Of a stretch of DNA of 12,200 nt, positions 1-6,070 are shown one piece after another. Under the pieces are notes generated by a model. It was not told the DNA's origin. It saw only the letters and a program-made list of their open reading frames with translations, and made no database searches. The translations under genes and the position numbers were made by a program. Each line of letters begins with the position of its first letter. The first letter of the stretch is position 1. Source of the stretch: an uncultured Clostridia bacterium (GTDB lineage Bacteria > Bacillota > Clostridia > Christensenellales > UBA1242); assembly GCA_944372595.1 (NCBI GenBank), contig CALVZT010000017.1:1-12200 (forward strand). The letters run 5' to 3'.

Positions 1-1
1 A

Positions 2-1888
2 AGTGAAGCAAGTAGCATAATGTATGTATGGAAAGAACCACTAAAAGAATATCTCAAACTTTTTGTTAAAAATTCCGAAAAGGATTTTATGGAATTTTTA
101 TCGCTTAATAACTCAATTGACGGACTAGAATATTTCTTAGAGGTAAGTACTGTTGCTACTGTATCTTACATCATAAATAATTATCTAAATGGTACTTTCT
201 TTGATAATTCTGTTGTAGGTAAATTACTTTCAAAATACAAAGCGGAATGTTTTAATGAACTAGAAAAGCACTTGTCTTCAAAAGATGAAAAAATCTTGGC
301 ACGTGCAATTGATTTGCTTGCAATATTTAAGGGCGAGAGACAAGTTGATGATAGAGCAATGAACATTTATGAGAATACAAATAGTGAAAAAGTTAAACAG
401 ACTATAAGCAAAGTCTTTGGTTATGATAAATATCAAAAATTCGGCTCTTTGCGTGCGTTCGAACTAAAAGTAGAAAAAGATGTTAGCGTCGTTCAAGAAA
501 GATTGTATGGATTAAGATTAACCAAATATTATCAAAAATATAATATCAATCCAAATAGTTTTGATGGCAAGGTTATGACATTTGTAATGGATAGTTACAA
601 AACAGTAGAAGATAGTAACGTTAAGTTTTTGTATGACTATTTTTCTTATGTTGATGATGATTTGAAGTCAGCAATAGCTAATATTGTCTATGAAACTGCA
701 ATGGTTAGAGATAAATTGAACAAAAGCAAATGGGCAATAAGGCTTATTTGTAGTATTGGAGATGGTACATTATTAAACAAAGCGTTTGACACCCTTTGTT
801 CTTGGTATGGATATGATAACGAAGCTTGGGAATATATGATAACTTGCATTGTTGATTGTAAAAGACCAGAATATATTAATCTACTCAAAAAATTAAATAA
901 TGTTGAGTTAATTAATCGACACACTAACTTTTTGAATCGAAAGACACAATTGTTTGCAACACTTACTGGAATTGATAAAGATTATATTCTTGATGGCTTG
1001 TGTAATGATTATGGCTTGGATAACAATGGTGAGCGAGTATTTGAGTTGTCAAGAAGAAACCTTGTTATAAAGTTAACCAAAGATGATATTTTGCAATATA
1101 ATCAAAAAACTGGTAAACCAGCAAGAGTAGCAGATAATGTTAAATACAAAGATATGTACATTAAAGAGTTTTTAACAAAATTAAGAAAAACGGTTATTAG
1201 CGAGAATAAGAGATTTATTAGAAAATTTTACAATAACAAGACATATCACCCAGTTGATTTTGATTATTTGATTATGGGGAATAATTTACTAAAAGTATTA
1301 GCACAAAATTATTTATGGGGTAAATATCGTGATGGTAAATTGTATGAAATATTTGAAATTGTTGGAGATAGAAAAAAATATTTAATGGGTGGCAGTATTG
1401 AAGGAGATTATGTTATAGGGCTTGTGCATCCACTAGAAATTAAAGATAAAATCAATTACATTAAAGAAAAAACAGATATTGGTAAAGAACAATTAAGTCA
1501 AGAAATTTTTGATAAAAATAATTATTCTCAAAATGCACAATGGATTGATTCGTTTGCTGGTAAATTTGTTGATGCACAAAAATTTGTAAATAAATTAAAG
1601 CATCGTGGATACCGAATAAATGATTTGGATAAATCTCTAAAATTTACTCAAATGGTTAAGCCTGATTATGATTTGAATTTGCTTACAGAAGTTGTATTTG
1701 AAGAAGTGGGCTATAACAAAGATACCACAACAACAATATCGGTAGTTAGATTTTATAAACTAGATACTTTGTTACAGGATAAAAACTTTATTTTAAATAA
1801 ATCAGAAGCATTAAGCATAGGCAATATTGATAGTCGAACATTTTCTAATGAAATGAGCATAATAAATGAATGCACATCTAATAAATAA
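2..1888 (+). CDS. DUF4132 (MolR-like) protein, 5' end outside window
   Basis: The reading frame is already open at base 2. No ribosome binding site precedes the first ATG at base 20, so I read this as the 3' part of a longer gene; numbering here starts at that ATG. Residues about 1-330 are helical and look like degenerate HEAT/ARM-type repeats. Residues about 331-560 resemble the DUF4132 domain found at the C-terminus of E. coli MolR/YehI-type proteins. The stretch begins with a region ending in GKPARV (366-370), then a helical segment ending in NYLWGKY (430-436), then the hallmark GLVHPLE (467-473), and a late RGYRINDLD segment (529-537). DUF4132 proteins are usually large and cytosolic, and their biochemical role is not established. 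No WGR domain is visible in the part present. No signal peptide or membrane segment is seen. The gene ends at a strong terminator and converges on the next gene. The domain call is good; function is unknown. Confidence 0.75.
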   Translation, partial: SEASSIMYVWKEPLKEYLKLFVKNSEKDFMEFLSLNNSIDGLEYFLEVSTVATVSYIINNYLNGTFFDNSVVGKLLSKYKAECFNELEKHLSSKDEKILARAIDLLAIFKGERQVDDRAMNIYENTNSEKVKQTISKVFGYDKYQKFGSLRAFELKVEKDVSVVQERLYGLRLTKYYQKYNINPNSFDGKVMTFVMDSYKTVEDSNVKFLYDYFSYVDDDLKSAIANIVYETAMVRDKLNKSKWAIRLICSIGDGTLLNKAFDTLCSWYGYDNEAWEYMITCIVDCKRPEYINLLKKLNNVELINRHTNFLNRKTQLFATLTGIDKDYILDGLCNDYGLDNNGERVFELSRRNLVIKLTKDDILQYNQKTGKPARVADNVKYKDMYIKEFLTKLRKTVISENKRFIRKFYNNKTYHPVDFDYLIMGNNLLKVLAQNYLWGKYRDGKLYEIFEIVGDRKKYLMGGSIEGDYVIGLVHPLEIKDKINYIKEKTDIGKEQLSQEIFDKNNYSQNAQWIDSFAGKFVDAQKFVNKLKHRGYRINDLDKSLKFTQMVKPDYDLNLLTEVVFEEVGYNKDTTTTISVVRFYKLDTLLQDKNFILNKSEALSIGNIDSRTFSNEMSIINECTSNK

Positions 1889-1900
1889 AATTAATAAAAC

Positions 1901-1926
1901 AAAAAAATGCCGTCAGGCATTTTTTT
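1901..1926. terminator. Bidirectional Rho-independent terminator
   Basis: A perfect 11-bp stem pairs 1901-1911 with 1916-1926 around the four-base loop GTCA. The core is ATGCC/GGCAT, flanked by A7 on the left and T6 on the right, so both strands give a hairpin followed by a U-tract. It lies between convergent genes and serves the DUF4132 gene on + and the 191-aa gene on -. The minus-strand stop codon (1925-1927) lies in the outer stem. Confidence 0.9.
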
Positions 1927-2500
1927 ATAGGTCAGCATTTGTTGAATTATCATCAATTGAATTTGTGCTTTTTTTTGATTTTGTGTTTTGTCTTGTGCTA
2001 TTTGATGATGGAGTAGTATTTTTGTTGATTGTGCCACAATTATCTTTTTGACCGCGGTTATATTCTTTGTTAAGAAAAACTTTGAGATTATTAATACTTT
2101 CTTCTTCAAAAGTCTTCAATTTATTTGCTATTGTCATAATTTTTGGATTACAACCTTGACAGTCGGACATTACGCATAACAAATCCACAACTCCCATTGT
2201 GTTACCCAAAATGGTAATTGAGGCGATATTTCTACATGTTTTGTCAAATAATGTTGCCATATTAATTTTGAACCACATTGATGATTTTTCATATAAATTA
2301 AGGTCTTTTAATTTTATATTTAATTCATTTGCTAAGTTGTCGCAATCAGCACTAATTTGACTGAATAGTGTTATTTGGTTGGCTAGTTCACTTTTTAATT
2401 GTTCGGCTTTGACTTTTGATATTACATTATTGATTGATCTGCATGCGGTTAGAGCATTTTGATAAATTGCAGTTAAAAAATCTTGATCGTGTTTTTTCAT
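1925..2500 (-). CDS. Predicted helical-bundle (ferritin-like?) protein, unknown function
   Basis: This is a 191-aa protein if translation starts at the ATG at 2500-2498. That start is preceded by AGGAG with an 8-base spacer. A longer frame to 2572 exists, but it runs through the promoter region and has no ribosome binding site, so I reject it. Residues 1-145 are almost entirely helix-forming, with four amphipathic segments (about 5-30, 33-66, 70-112, 120-145), the pattern of a four-helix bundle. This general layout resembles clostridial ferritin-like or coat-F/DUF2383-like proteins, but I see no clear metal-binding Glu/His set, so the family is a guess. C114 and C117 form a CxxC at a helix junction. 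Residues 150-191 are a hydrophilic Asn/Ser/Thr/Lys tail of low complexity. There is no signal peptide. It stands alone between a terminator and a divergent cyclase gene. A forespore-type promoter candidate upstream hints at a sporulation role, which is inference. Confidence 0.7.
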   Translation of the reverse strand: MKKHDQDFLTAIYQNALTACRSINNVISKVKAEQLKSELANQITLFSQISADCDNLANELNIKLKDLNLYEKSSMWFKINMATLFDKTCRNIASITILGNTMGVVDLLCVMSDCQGCNPKIMTIANKLKTFEEESINNLKVFLNKEYNRGQKDNCGTINKNTTPSSNSTRQNTKSKKSTNSIDDNSTNADL

Positions 2501-2520
2501 ATTCTTTTCTCCTATATTGC

Positions 2521-2550
2521 TAGTGTGCAAAAAAAATGTTAAATTATTCC
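2521..2550 (-). promoter_or_regulatory. Candidate sigma-G-like promoter for the minus-strand gene
   Basis: Read on the minus strand, GGAATA (2550-2545) is followed after 17 bases by CACACTA (2527-2521). The B. subtilis sigma-G consensus is roughly GMATR, about 17-18 bases, then CATNMTA. The -35 matches fully and the -10 differs at one informative base. The predicted start falls near 2514, leaving a short leader that still contains the AGGAG of the gene. No better sigma-A pair was found between the gene and its divergent neighbour. Confidence 0.4.
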
Positions 2551-2572
2551 AATTTTTTTTATTTTTTTGCAC
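2525..2572. repeat. Inverted repeat between divergent genes
   Basis: GTGCAAAAAAA (2525-2535) and TTTTTTTGCAC (2562-2572) form an 11-bp perfect inverted repeat separated by 26 bases. It spans the gap between the 191-aa gene (-) and the cyclase (+). It overlaps the candidate -10 of the minus-strand promoter. It could be an operator, or a chance pairing of A- and T-runs extended by GTGC/GCAC. Confidence 0.45.
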
Positions 2573-2599
2573 ATTATAAGGTATATAGGAGGCATAATC

Positions 2600-4006
2600 T
2601 TGAATAATAAATTTGCAAAATTTTTGCTATTTGCTATAACGGCTGGAAGCTTAGTTGTCTTTATGATATTTTCAAAAGACTTCTTTAATGCTATCTTGTA
2701 TGGAGTCAATGTCAATATTAATTATGGGGCAGGCTTTTATATTGCAATTGTATCTCTGATAATTTTTGTGATTTCATTTATTATATTTTGGCTTGTTGCA
2801 CTGAAAGATAAAAAAATAAAATACAAGTTATTTATGTTTGTTTTGCCAATTACATTTGTGTACATTTGTGCAGTTATTAATACTATGACAGGGCTAGGTG
2901 GTATTAATACGGCAAATACTATGGTTGCTAGAACAAGCGCCATGCCTGTTGCGTCCAATATACCAGTTAATATCATTTTGATATTTGTTATGTCGTTTAT
3001 TTATTTGGGACTTATATTTATAAGTTTTAGCATAATTTTAAGACCGATAAAAAAAGTCGAAACAGCAGTTGTGGGTATTGCTAGGGGTAACGTAAAAGGT
3101 GATATAAAAATTGGAAGTAGTAAAGAGTTAAAGACGATAGAAAAAGGTCTTAATAAGATATCGGGTAGTATTAAAAATAACAAAGTCATGTTTGATAGAT
3201 TAAATAACGAATATTCAAAATATTTACCTACTCAATTTGTGAAGCAATTAGGTAAAAAAAGTATTCTTGATATGTCATTAGGGTGTAACATACAAAAAGA
3301 AATCACCTCAGTTTTTATTGATATTAAAAACTCAACAAAAACAAGTTTTACGTTAAGTCTTACTGAAAATTTTAATTTTATCAATAGATACTTAGGATTA
3401 ATTGGCCCTGTTGTTAGAAATTATGGGGGTTTTATAGACAAGTATTTAGGGGATGGGGTGTTGGCAATCTTTACTGACCCAGATGTTGCGATAAAGGCAA
3501 GCAATGCAATAATTAATAAAATTAAGTCAGATAGCGATACGTTGGGACTTGTTGGAATTGAAATTAAAATTGGTATTCATACTGGACAAGTTGTGATGGG
3601 AGTCATAGGAGAGAAAAAACGACTTAGTGCTACCGTTGTTTCTAACAGCGTTAACATTGCATCATATTTAGAAAAGATGAACAAAAAATTAGGTACACAA
3701 GTTTTATTTACAAAGAGTACGCTTGACAGATTAAATCAAAAGAACAAATTAAATTATCGTTATGTTGGAACTATGCCACCTTTTGAAGGTAAAATGGAAA
3801 CAGTAAGTATGTTTGAACTTTTGGATGTGTATAACAAGTCAACAATAAAGAAATTAAACGAAAGTAAAATATATTTTGAAAGTGCGATTAGAAGTTGGGA
3901 GTCGGGAGGAAGCAAAGGTAAAGAGTTTATGAAAAAGGCAATTGAAATTGCTCCTAATGACAAAGTCGCTAAATTGTATTTGGGTAAAATGAGCAGAAAA
4001 AAATAA
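2600..4006 (+). CDS. Membrane-bound class III adenylate/guanylate cyclase homologue
   Basis: This is a 468-aa protein if it starts at the TTG at 2600, which follows AGGAGG (2587-2592) by seven bases. An in-frame TTG at 2567 lacks such a site. Order of parts: TM1 (about 6-25), an exposed loop, TM2 (46-67), TM3 (76-95), a loop of about 25 residues, TM4 (123-147), a HAMP-like linker (148-200), and the cyclase domain (about 232-405). A C-terminal helical tail (about 408-468) resembles one TPR-like helix pair. The family makes cAMP or cGMP from ATP or GTP using two metal-binding Asp residues. Both are present: D241 in FIDIKNST and D285 in KYLGDG. The adenine-contacting Lys is K281. In the later motif the usual Asp is N349 and the transition-state Arg is Y356 (SNSVNIASYLE), while N352 is kept. 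Activity is therefore uncertain. The gene stands alone, ending before a terminator. Confidence 0.88.
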   Translation: MNNKFAKFLLFAITAGSLVVFMIFSKDFFNAILYGVNVNINYGAGFYIAIVSLIIFVISFIIFWLVALKDKKIKYKLFMFVLPITFVYICAVINTMTGLGGINTANTMVARTSAMPVASNIPVNIILIFVMSFIYLGLIFISFSIILRPIKKVETAVVGIARGNVKGDIKIGSSKELKTIEKGLNKISGSIKNNKVMFDRLNNEYSKYLPTQFVKQLGKKSILDMSLGCNIQKEITSVFIDIKNSTKTSFTLSLTENFNFINRYLGLIGPVVRNYGGFIDKYLGDGVLAIFTDPDVAIKASNAIINKIKSDSDTLGLVGIEIKIGIHTGQVVMGVIGEKKRLSATVVSNSVNIASYLEKMNKKLGTQVLFTKSTLDRLNQKNKLNYRYVGTMPPFEGKMETVSMFELLDVYNKSTIKKLNESKIYFESAIRSWESGGSKGKEFMKKAIEIAPNDKVAKLYLGKMSRKK

Positions 4007-4045
4007 AAATCGCATAATATGTATTAAGATATAATATTTTTAATT

Positions 4046-4076
4046 AAATTTGTCATTTTTATTGACAAATTTTTTT
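4046..4076 (+). terminator. Rho-independent terminator overlapping a -35 box
   Basis: A perfect 10-bp stem pairs AAATTTGTCA (4046-4055) with TGACAAATTT (4063-4072) around a seven-base loop. It is followed by T-rich sequence to 4076. Only two of the ten pairs are GC, so it is weaker than the others in this window. It lies 39 bases after the cyclase stop. Its 3' arm contains most of the TTGACA used by the rplU promoter. Confidence 0.65.
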
Positions 4077-4090
4077 GTATATGGTAGATT
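4062..4090 (+). promoter_or_regulatory. Sigma-A promoter of the rplU-prp-rpmA operon
   Basis: A consensus TTGACA (4062-4067) is followed after 17 bases by TAGATT (4085-4090), which is preceded by TGG as an extended -10. The predicted transcript start is near 4097, just before the first base-paired element of the L21 leader. Confidence 0.75.
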
Positions 4091-4096
4091 TATACG

Positions 4097-4163
4097 TAAC
4101 CGCATAAATAAGGTACCAAGTGGCTTGTCCCACCTTTGATTTAGCGAGTCCGTATATAGGAGG
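4097..4163 (+). promoter_or_regulatory. Ribosomal protein L21 leader RNA
   Basis: The 5' UTR of rplU has the features of the Firmicutes L21 leader family. An outer stem pairs CGC-A-TAAAT (4101-4109) with ATTTAGCG (4139-4146), with one bulged A. Inside are two alternative hairpins: AAGGT/ACCTT (4110-4114 with 4132-4136), or GTGG/CCAC (4120-4123 with 4130-4133). The second encloses the loop CTTGTC. The GTGGCTTGTCCCAC and GCGAGTCC blocks match my memory of the family consensus. The leader ends at the ribosome binding site (AGGAGGAG, 4158-4165). The likely role is autogenous control of rplU by a ribosomal protein, which is family knowledge and not shown here. Confidence 0.75.
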
Positions 4164-4172
4164 AGATAAAAA

Positions 4173-4478
4173 ATGTTTGCAATTATCGAAACTGGTGGTA
4201 AGCAATACAAAGTTACCGAAGGTCAAGTTATCGACATTGAGAAGATTGAAAGACCTGTTGGTGATAAAATAAAACTTGATGTATTGTTAATATCTGATGG
4301 CGACGTTGTTAAAGCCGGCACTCCAATTTTAAAAGATGCTGTTTGTGAAGCTGAAGTAGTAGCTCATGGTAAAGCAGGTAAAATTGTTGTATTTAAGTAC
4401 AAACCTAAGAAAAACGTTCGTACAAAACAAGGTCATCGTCAACCATTCACACGTATTAAAATAACAAGTATTAAGTAA
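4173..4478 (+). CDS. rplU: 50S ribosomal protein L21
   Basis: This 101-aa protein matches bacterial L21 over its whole length (about 102 aa is usual). It opens with the typical MFAIIETGGKQYKV. It has the central KIKLDVLLISDGD strand region and a basic 23S rRNA-binding C-terminus containing KYKPKKNVRTKQGHRQPFT. L21 binds 23S rRNA domain I in the large subunit. The start is fixed by AGGAGG about nine bases upstream. It is the first gene of the rplU-prp-rpmA unit, transcribed from the promoter at 4062-4090 through a structured leader. Confidence 0.98.
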   Translation: MFAIIETGGKQYKVTEGQVIDIEKIERPVGDKIKLDVLLISDGDVVKAGTPILKDAVCEAEVVAHGKAGKIVVFKYKPKKNVRTKQGHRQPFTRIKITSIK

Positions 4479-4479
4479 A

Positions 4480-4821
4480 ATGACGAATATTAAAATTTAC
4501 AAAAAAAATAATGACTTTGTAAGAGTAACTTGTGATGGGCACACTGGATATGGTGTTGCTGGCGAAGATATCGTATGCAGTGCATTATCAAGTATAGTAC
4601 AAACTGCCGTACTTGGTATAATGATGGTAGCAGGGGTAAATGCACAACTCAATAGAGATGATAATAGAGGATATTTAGATTGTGTGATTCCTGATAAATT
4701 GTCCGATAAGCAAAGAAATGATACAAATGTTATACTAGGTACAATGCTTTGTGGAATACAAGATTTGTACGAAGGTTATTCTGACTTTATTGAATTGGAG
4801 GTAATTAGTGATGTTTATTAA
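4480..4821 (+). CDS. prp: Prp, cysteine protease that matures ribosomal protein L27
   Basis: This is a 113-aa protein of the Prp (YsxB) family, lying between rplU and rpmA as in other Bacillota. Prp removes the short N-terminal extension of L27 so that its mature N-terminus can reach the peptidyl transferase centre. The catalytic pair is visible as H21 in CDGHTGYG and C33 in EDIVCSALS. The spacing matches the family's His and Cys about 12 residues apart. The ATG begins one base after the rplU stop and has no clear ribosome binding site of its own, which suggests translational coupling. Its 3' end overlaps the start of rpmA by 11 bases, and the rpmA ribosome binding site lies within its coding sequence. 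Confidence 0.95.
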   Translation: MTNIKIYKKNNDFVRVTCDGHTGYGVAGEDIVCSALSSIVQTAVLGIMMVAGVNAQLNRDDNRGYLDCVIPDKLSDKQRNDTNVILGTMLCGIQDLYEGYSDFIELEVISDVY

Positions 4822-5095
4822 TATACAATTATTCGCTCACAAAAAAGGTGGCGGTAGCACTAAGAACGGTAGAGATAGCCAAGCAAAACGTCTTGGAGTT
4901 AAAAGAGCAGATGGTCAAGAAGTTAAGGCAGGTAATATCTTAGTAAGACAACGTGGTACTAAATTTTATCCTGGCACAAATGTTGGTCTTGGTAAAGATT
5001 ATACATTATTTGCTCTTAAAGATGGTATTCTTCGTTTTGAGACAAAAGGCAAAGGCAAAAAATACGCTAACGTTTATGAAGAAAAAGCAAAATAA
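4811..5095 (+). CDS. rpmA: 50S ribosomal protein L27 precursor
   Basis: This is a 94-aa L27 with an N-terminal extension, FINIQLF followed by AHKKGGGSTKNGRDS. By analogy with the S. aureus and B. subtilis proteins, Prp should cut after F8, exposing A9 as the mature N-terminus. L27 sits at the peptidyl transferase centre, contacting tRNA ends. The rest is typical: GQEVKAGNILVRQRGTKFYPG and a basic C-terminus. The ATG at 4811 follows GGAGG (4797-4801) by nine bases. A GTG at 4808 would add one residue and is also possible. The gene is followed after five bases by a strong terminator. The obg gene often found next is not here. Confidence 0.97.
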   Translation: MFINIQLFAHKKGGGSTKNGRDSQAKRLGVKRADGQEVKAGNILVRQRGTKFYPGTNVGLGKDYTLFALKDGILRFETKGKGKKYANVYEEKAK

Positions 5096-5100
5096 TATTG

Positions 5101-5128
5101 GCACACAACTGATGGTTGTGTGCTTTTT
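5101..5128 (+). terminator. Rho-independent terminator after rpmA
   Basis: A perfect 9-bp stem pairs GCACACAAC (5101-5109) with GTTGTGTGC (5115-5123) around a five-base loop, followed by T5. It closes the rplU-prp-rpmA unit. Confidence 0.92.
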
Positions 5129-5142
5129 GTTTGTTTAAATTA

Positions 5143-5171
5143 TTGCTAAATATTTATAGTTTTGATAAAAT
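5143..5171 (+). promoter_or_regulatory. Promoter of the DNA glycosylase gene (leaderless transcript)
   Basis: TTGCTA (5143-5148) is followed after 17 bases by TAAAAT (5166-5171). A start seven bases downstream would fall on the A of the ATG at 5178. No ribosome binding site precedes that ATG. An alternative pair, TTGTTT (5131-5136) with TATAGT (5155-5160) at 18 bases, would give a leader of about 10 bases, still without such a site. Confidence 0.5.
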
Positions 5172-5177
5172 ATAATT

Positions 5178-6002
5178 ATGAGAATTGAAAAATGTAACGA
5201 TTGCATAAAAATATTTGATTGCGTGGATTTTGATATAAAAAAAATTTTGGAATGTGGTCAAATCTTTCGTTTTTGTATTGACGATTTAGGAGAATATGTT
5301 GTTAATAGTCAAGACAAAATTGCTCATATAAAACAAGGTAATCCAACATTAATTTTTACAAAAGACGTTGATTACTTTTACAATTTTTTTGATTTGAATA
5401 CCAATTACGATAAATTAGTCAAAAAAATTAATCAACCTATTATTAAAAAAGCAATTGAATATGGAAGGGGAATTAGAATATTAAAGCAACCATTGGTAGA
5501 GGTAATATATAGTTTTGTAATTTCTGCTAACAATAATATAAAAAGAATTCAAAAGATTATTGAAAGGTTATGTCAAAGTTATGGCAAAAAGATTGATGGA
5601 TTTTATGCTTTTCCAACCCTTAGTCAATTAAAGAATATTTCTCAATCACAATATAATAATATAGGGGCAGGATATAGAGGTGATTATTTATATAAGTTAT
5701 CTCAACAACTAAGTGAAAATTTTTTGGATAAATTAAATGAATTAGACACAACTAGTGCTAGAAAAGAACTTATTAAGTTGTCAGGTGTTGGACCCAAAGT
5801 CGCCGATTGTATATTATTGTTTGGTATGAATAGATTCGATGTTTTTCCTGTTGATACTTGGATAGAAAAAGTTTATAAAAATATGTTTAATGAGGACCTT
5901 AAAAATCGTGATAAAATTTCTAAATTTTTAGTTAACTATTTTGGAGATTTGTCTGGGTTATGTCAACAATACTTGTTTTATTATAAAAGAGAAAATGCAT
6001 AA
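5178..6002 (+). CDS. 8-oxoguanine DNA glycosylase/AP lyase, OGG1 type
   Basis: This 274-aa protein belongs to the OGG1 branch of the helix-hairpin-helix glycosylases. These excise 8-oxoguanine opposite C and nick the abasic site by beta-elimination. The N-terminal domain (about 1-100) has ECGQIFRF (25-32), matching the QCGQSFRW damage-pocket motif of OGG1. ISANNN (115-120) matches the DNA-contacting Asn run. The HhH element runs about 196-216, with the catalytic Lys K207 in LSGVGPKVADC. The catalytic Asp is D226 in FPVDTW. Length fits prokaryotic OGG1-like enzymes. The start is the only plausible ATG, but it has no ribosome binding site, consistent with a leaderless message. It lies alone between the rpmA terminator and the nfeD promoter, where obg is often found in relatives. 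Confidence 0.92.
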   Translation: MRIEKCNDCIKIFDCVDFDIKKILECGQIFRFCIDDLGEYVVNSQDKIAHIKQGNPTLIFTKDVDYFYNFFDLNTNYDKLVKKINQPIIKKAIEYGRGIRILKQPLVEVIYSFVISANNNIKRIQKIIERLCQSYGKKIDGFYAFPTLSQLKNISQSQYNNIGAGYRGDYLYKLSQQLSENFLDKLNELDTTSARKELIKLSGVGPKVADCILLFGMNRFDVFPVDTWIEKVYKNMFNEDLKNRDKISKFLVNYFGDLSGLCQQYLFYYKRENA

Positions 6003-6012
6003 AAATAGGGTA

Positions 6013-6041
6013 TTCACATTTTATTATTTATGTGTTAAAAT
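6013..6041 (+). promoter_or_regulatory. Sigma-A promoter of the nfeD-floA operon
   Basis: TTCACA (6013-6018) is followed after 17 bases by TAAAAT (6036-6041), which is preceded by TGT as an extended -10. The predicted start is near 6048, giving a leader of about 23 bases that includes AAGAGGG before the nfeD ATG. Confidence 0.65.
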
Positions 6042-6070
6042 AATTACAGTAAGATAAAAGAGGGTTCATT

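Noticed and set aside
1866..2051. Plus-strand frame across the convergent terminator
   Set aside because: It crosses the terminator hairpin, has no ribosome binding site, and is antisense to the 191-aa gene.
2501..2572. N-terminal extension of the minus-strand gene to 2572
   Set aside because: It would run through the promoter-like boxes and the inverted repeat, and the ATG at 2500 has a well-placed AGGAG.
2567..2599. Longer cyclase start at TTG 2567
   Set aside because: No ribosome binding site before it, and it falls in the divergent promoter region; TTG 2600 has AGGAGG at seven bases.
4953..5138. 61-aa frame inside rpmA
   Set aside because: It is an out-of-frame shadow of L27 that runs through the terminator.
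6015..6034. CACAT/ATGTG inverted repeat between the -35 and -10 of the nfeD promoter
   Set aside because: Only five base pairs with a 10-base loop in AT-rich sequence; too short to claim an operator, and no U-tract for a terminator.
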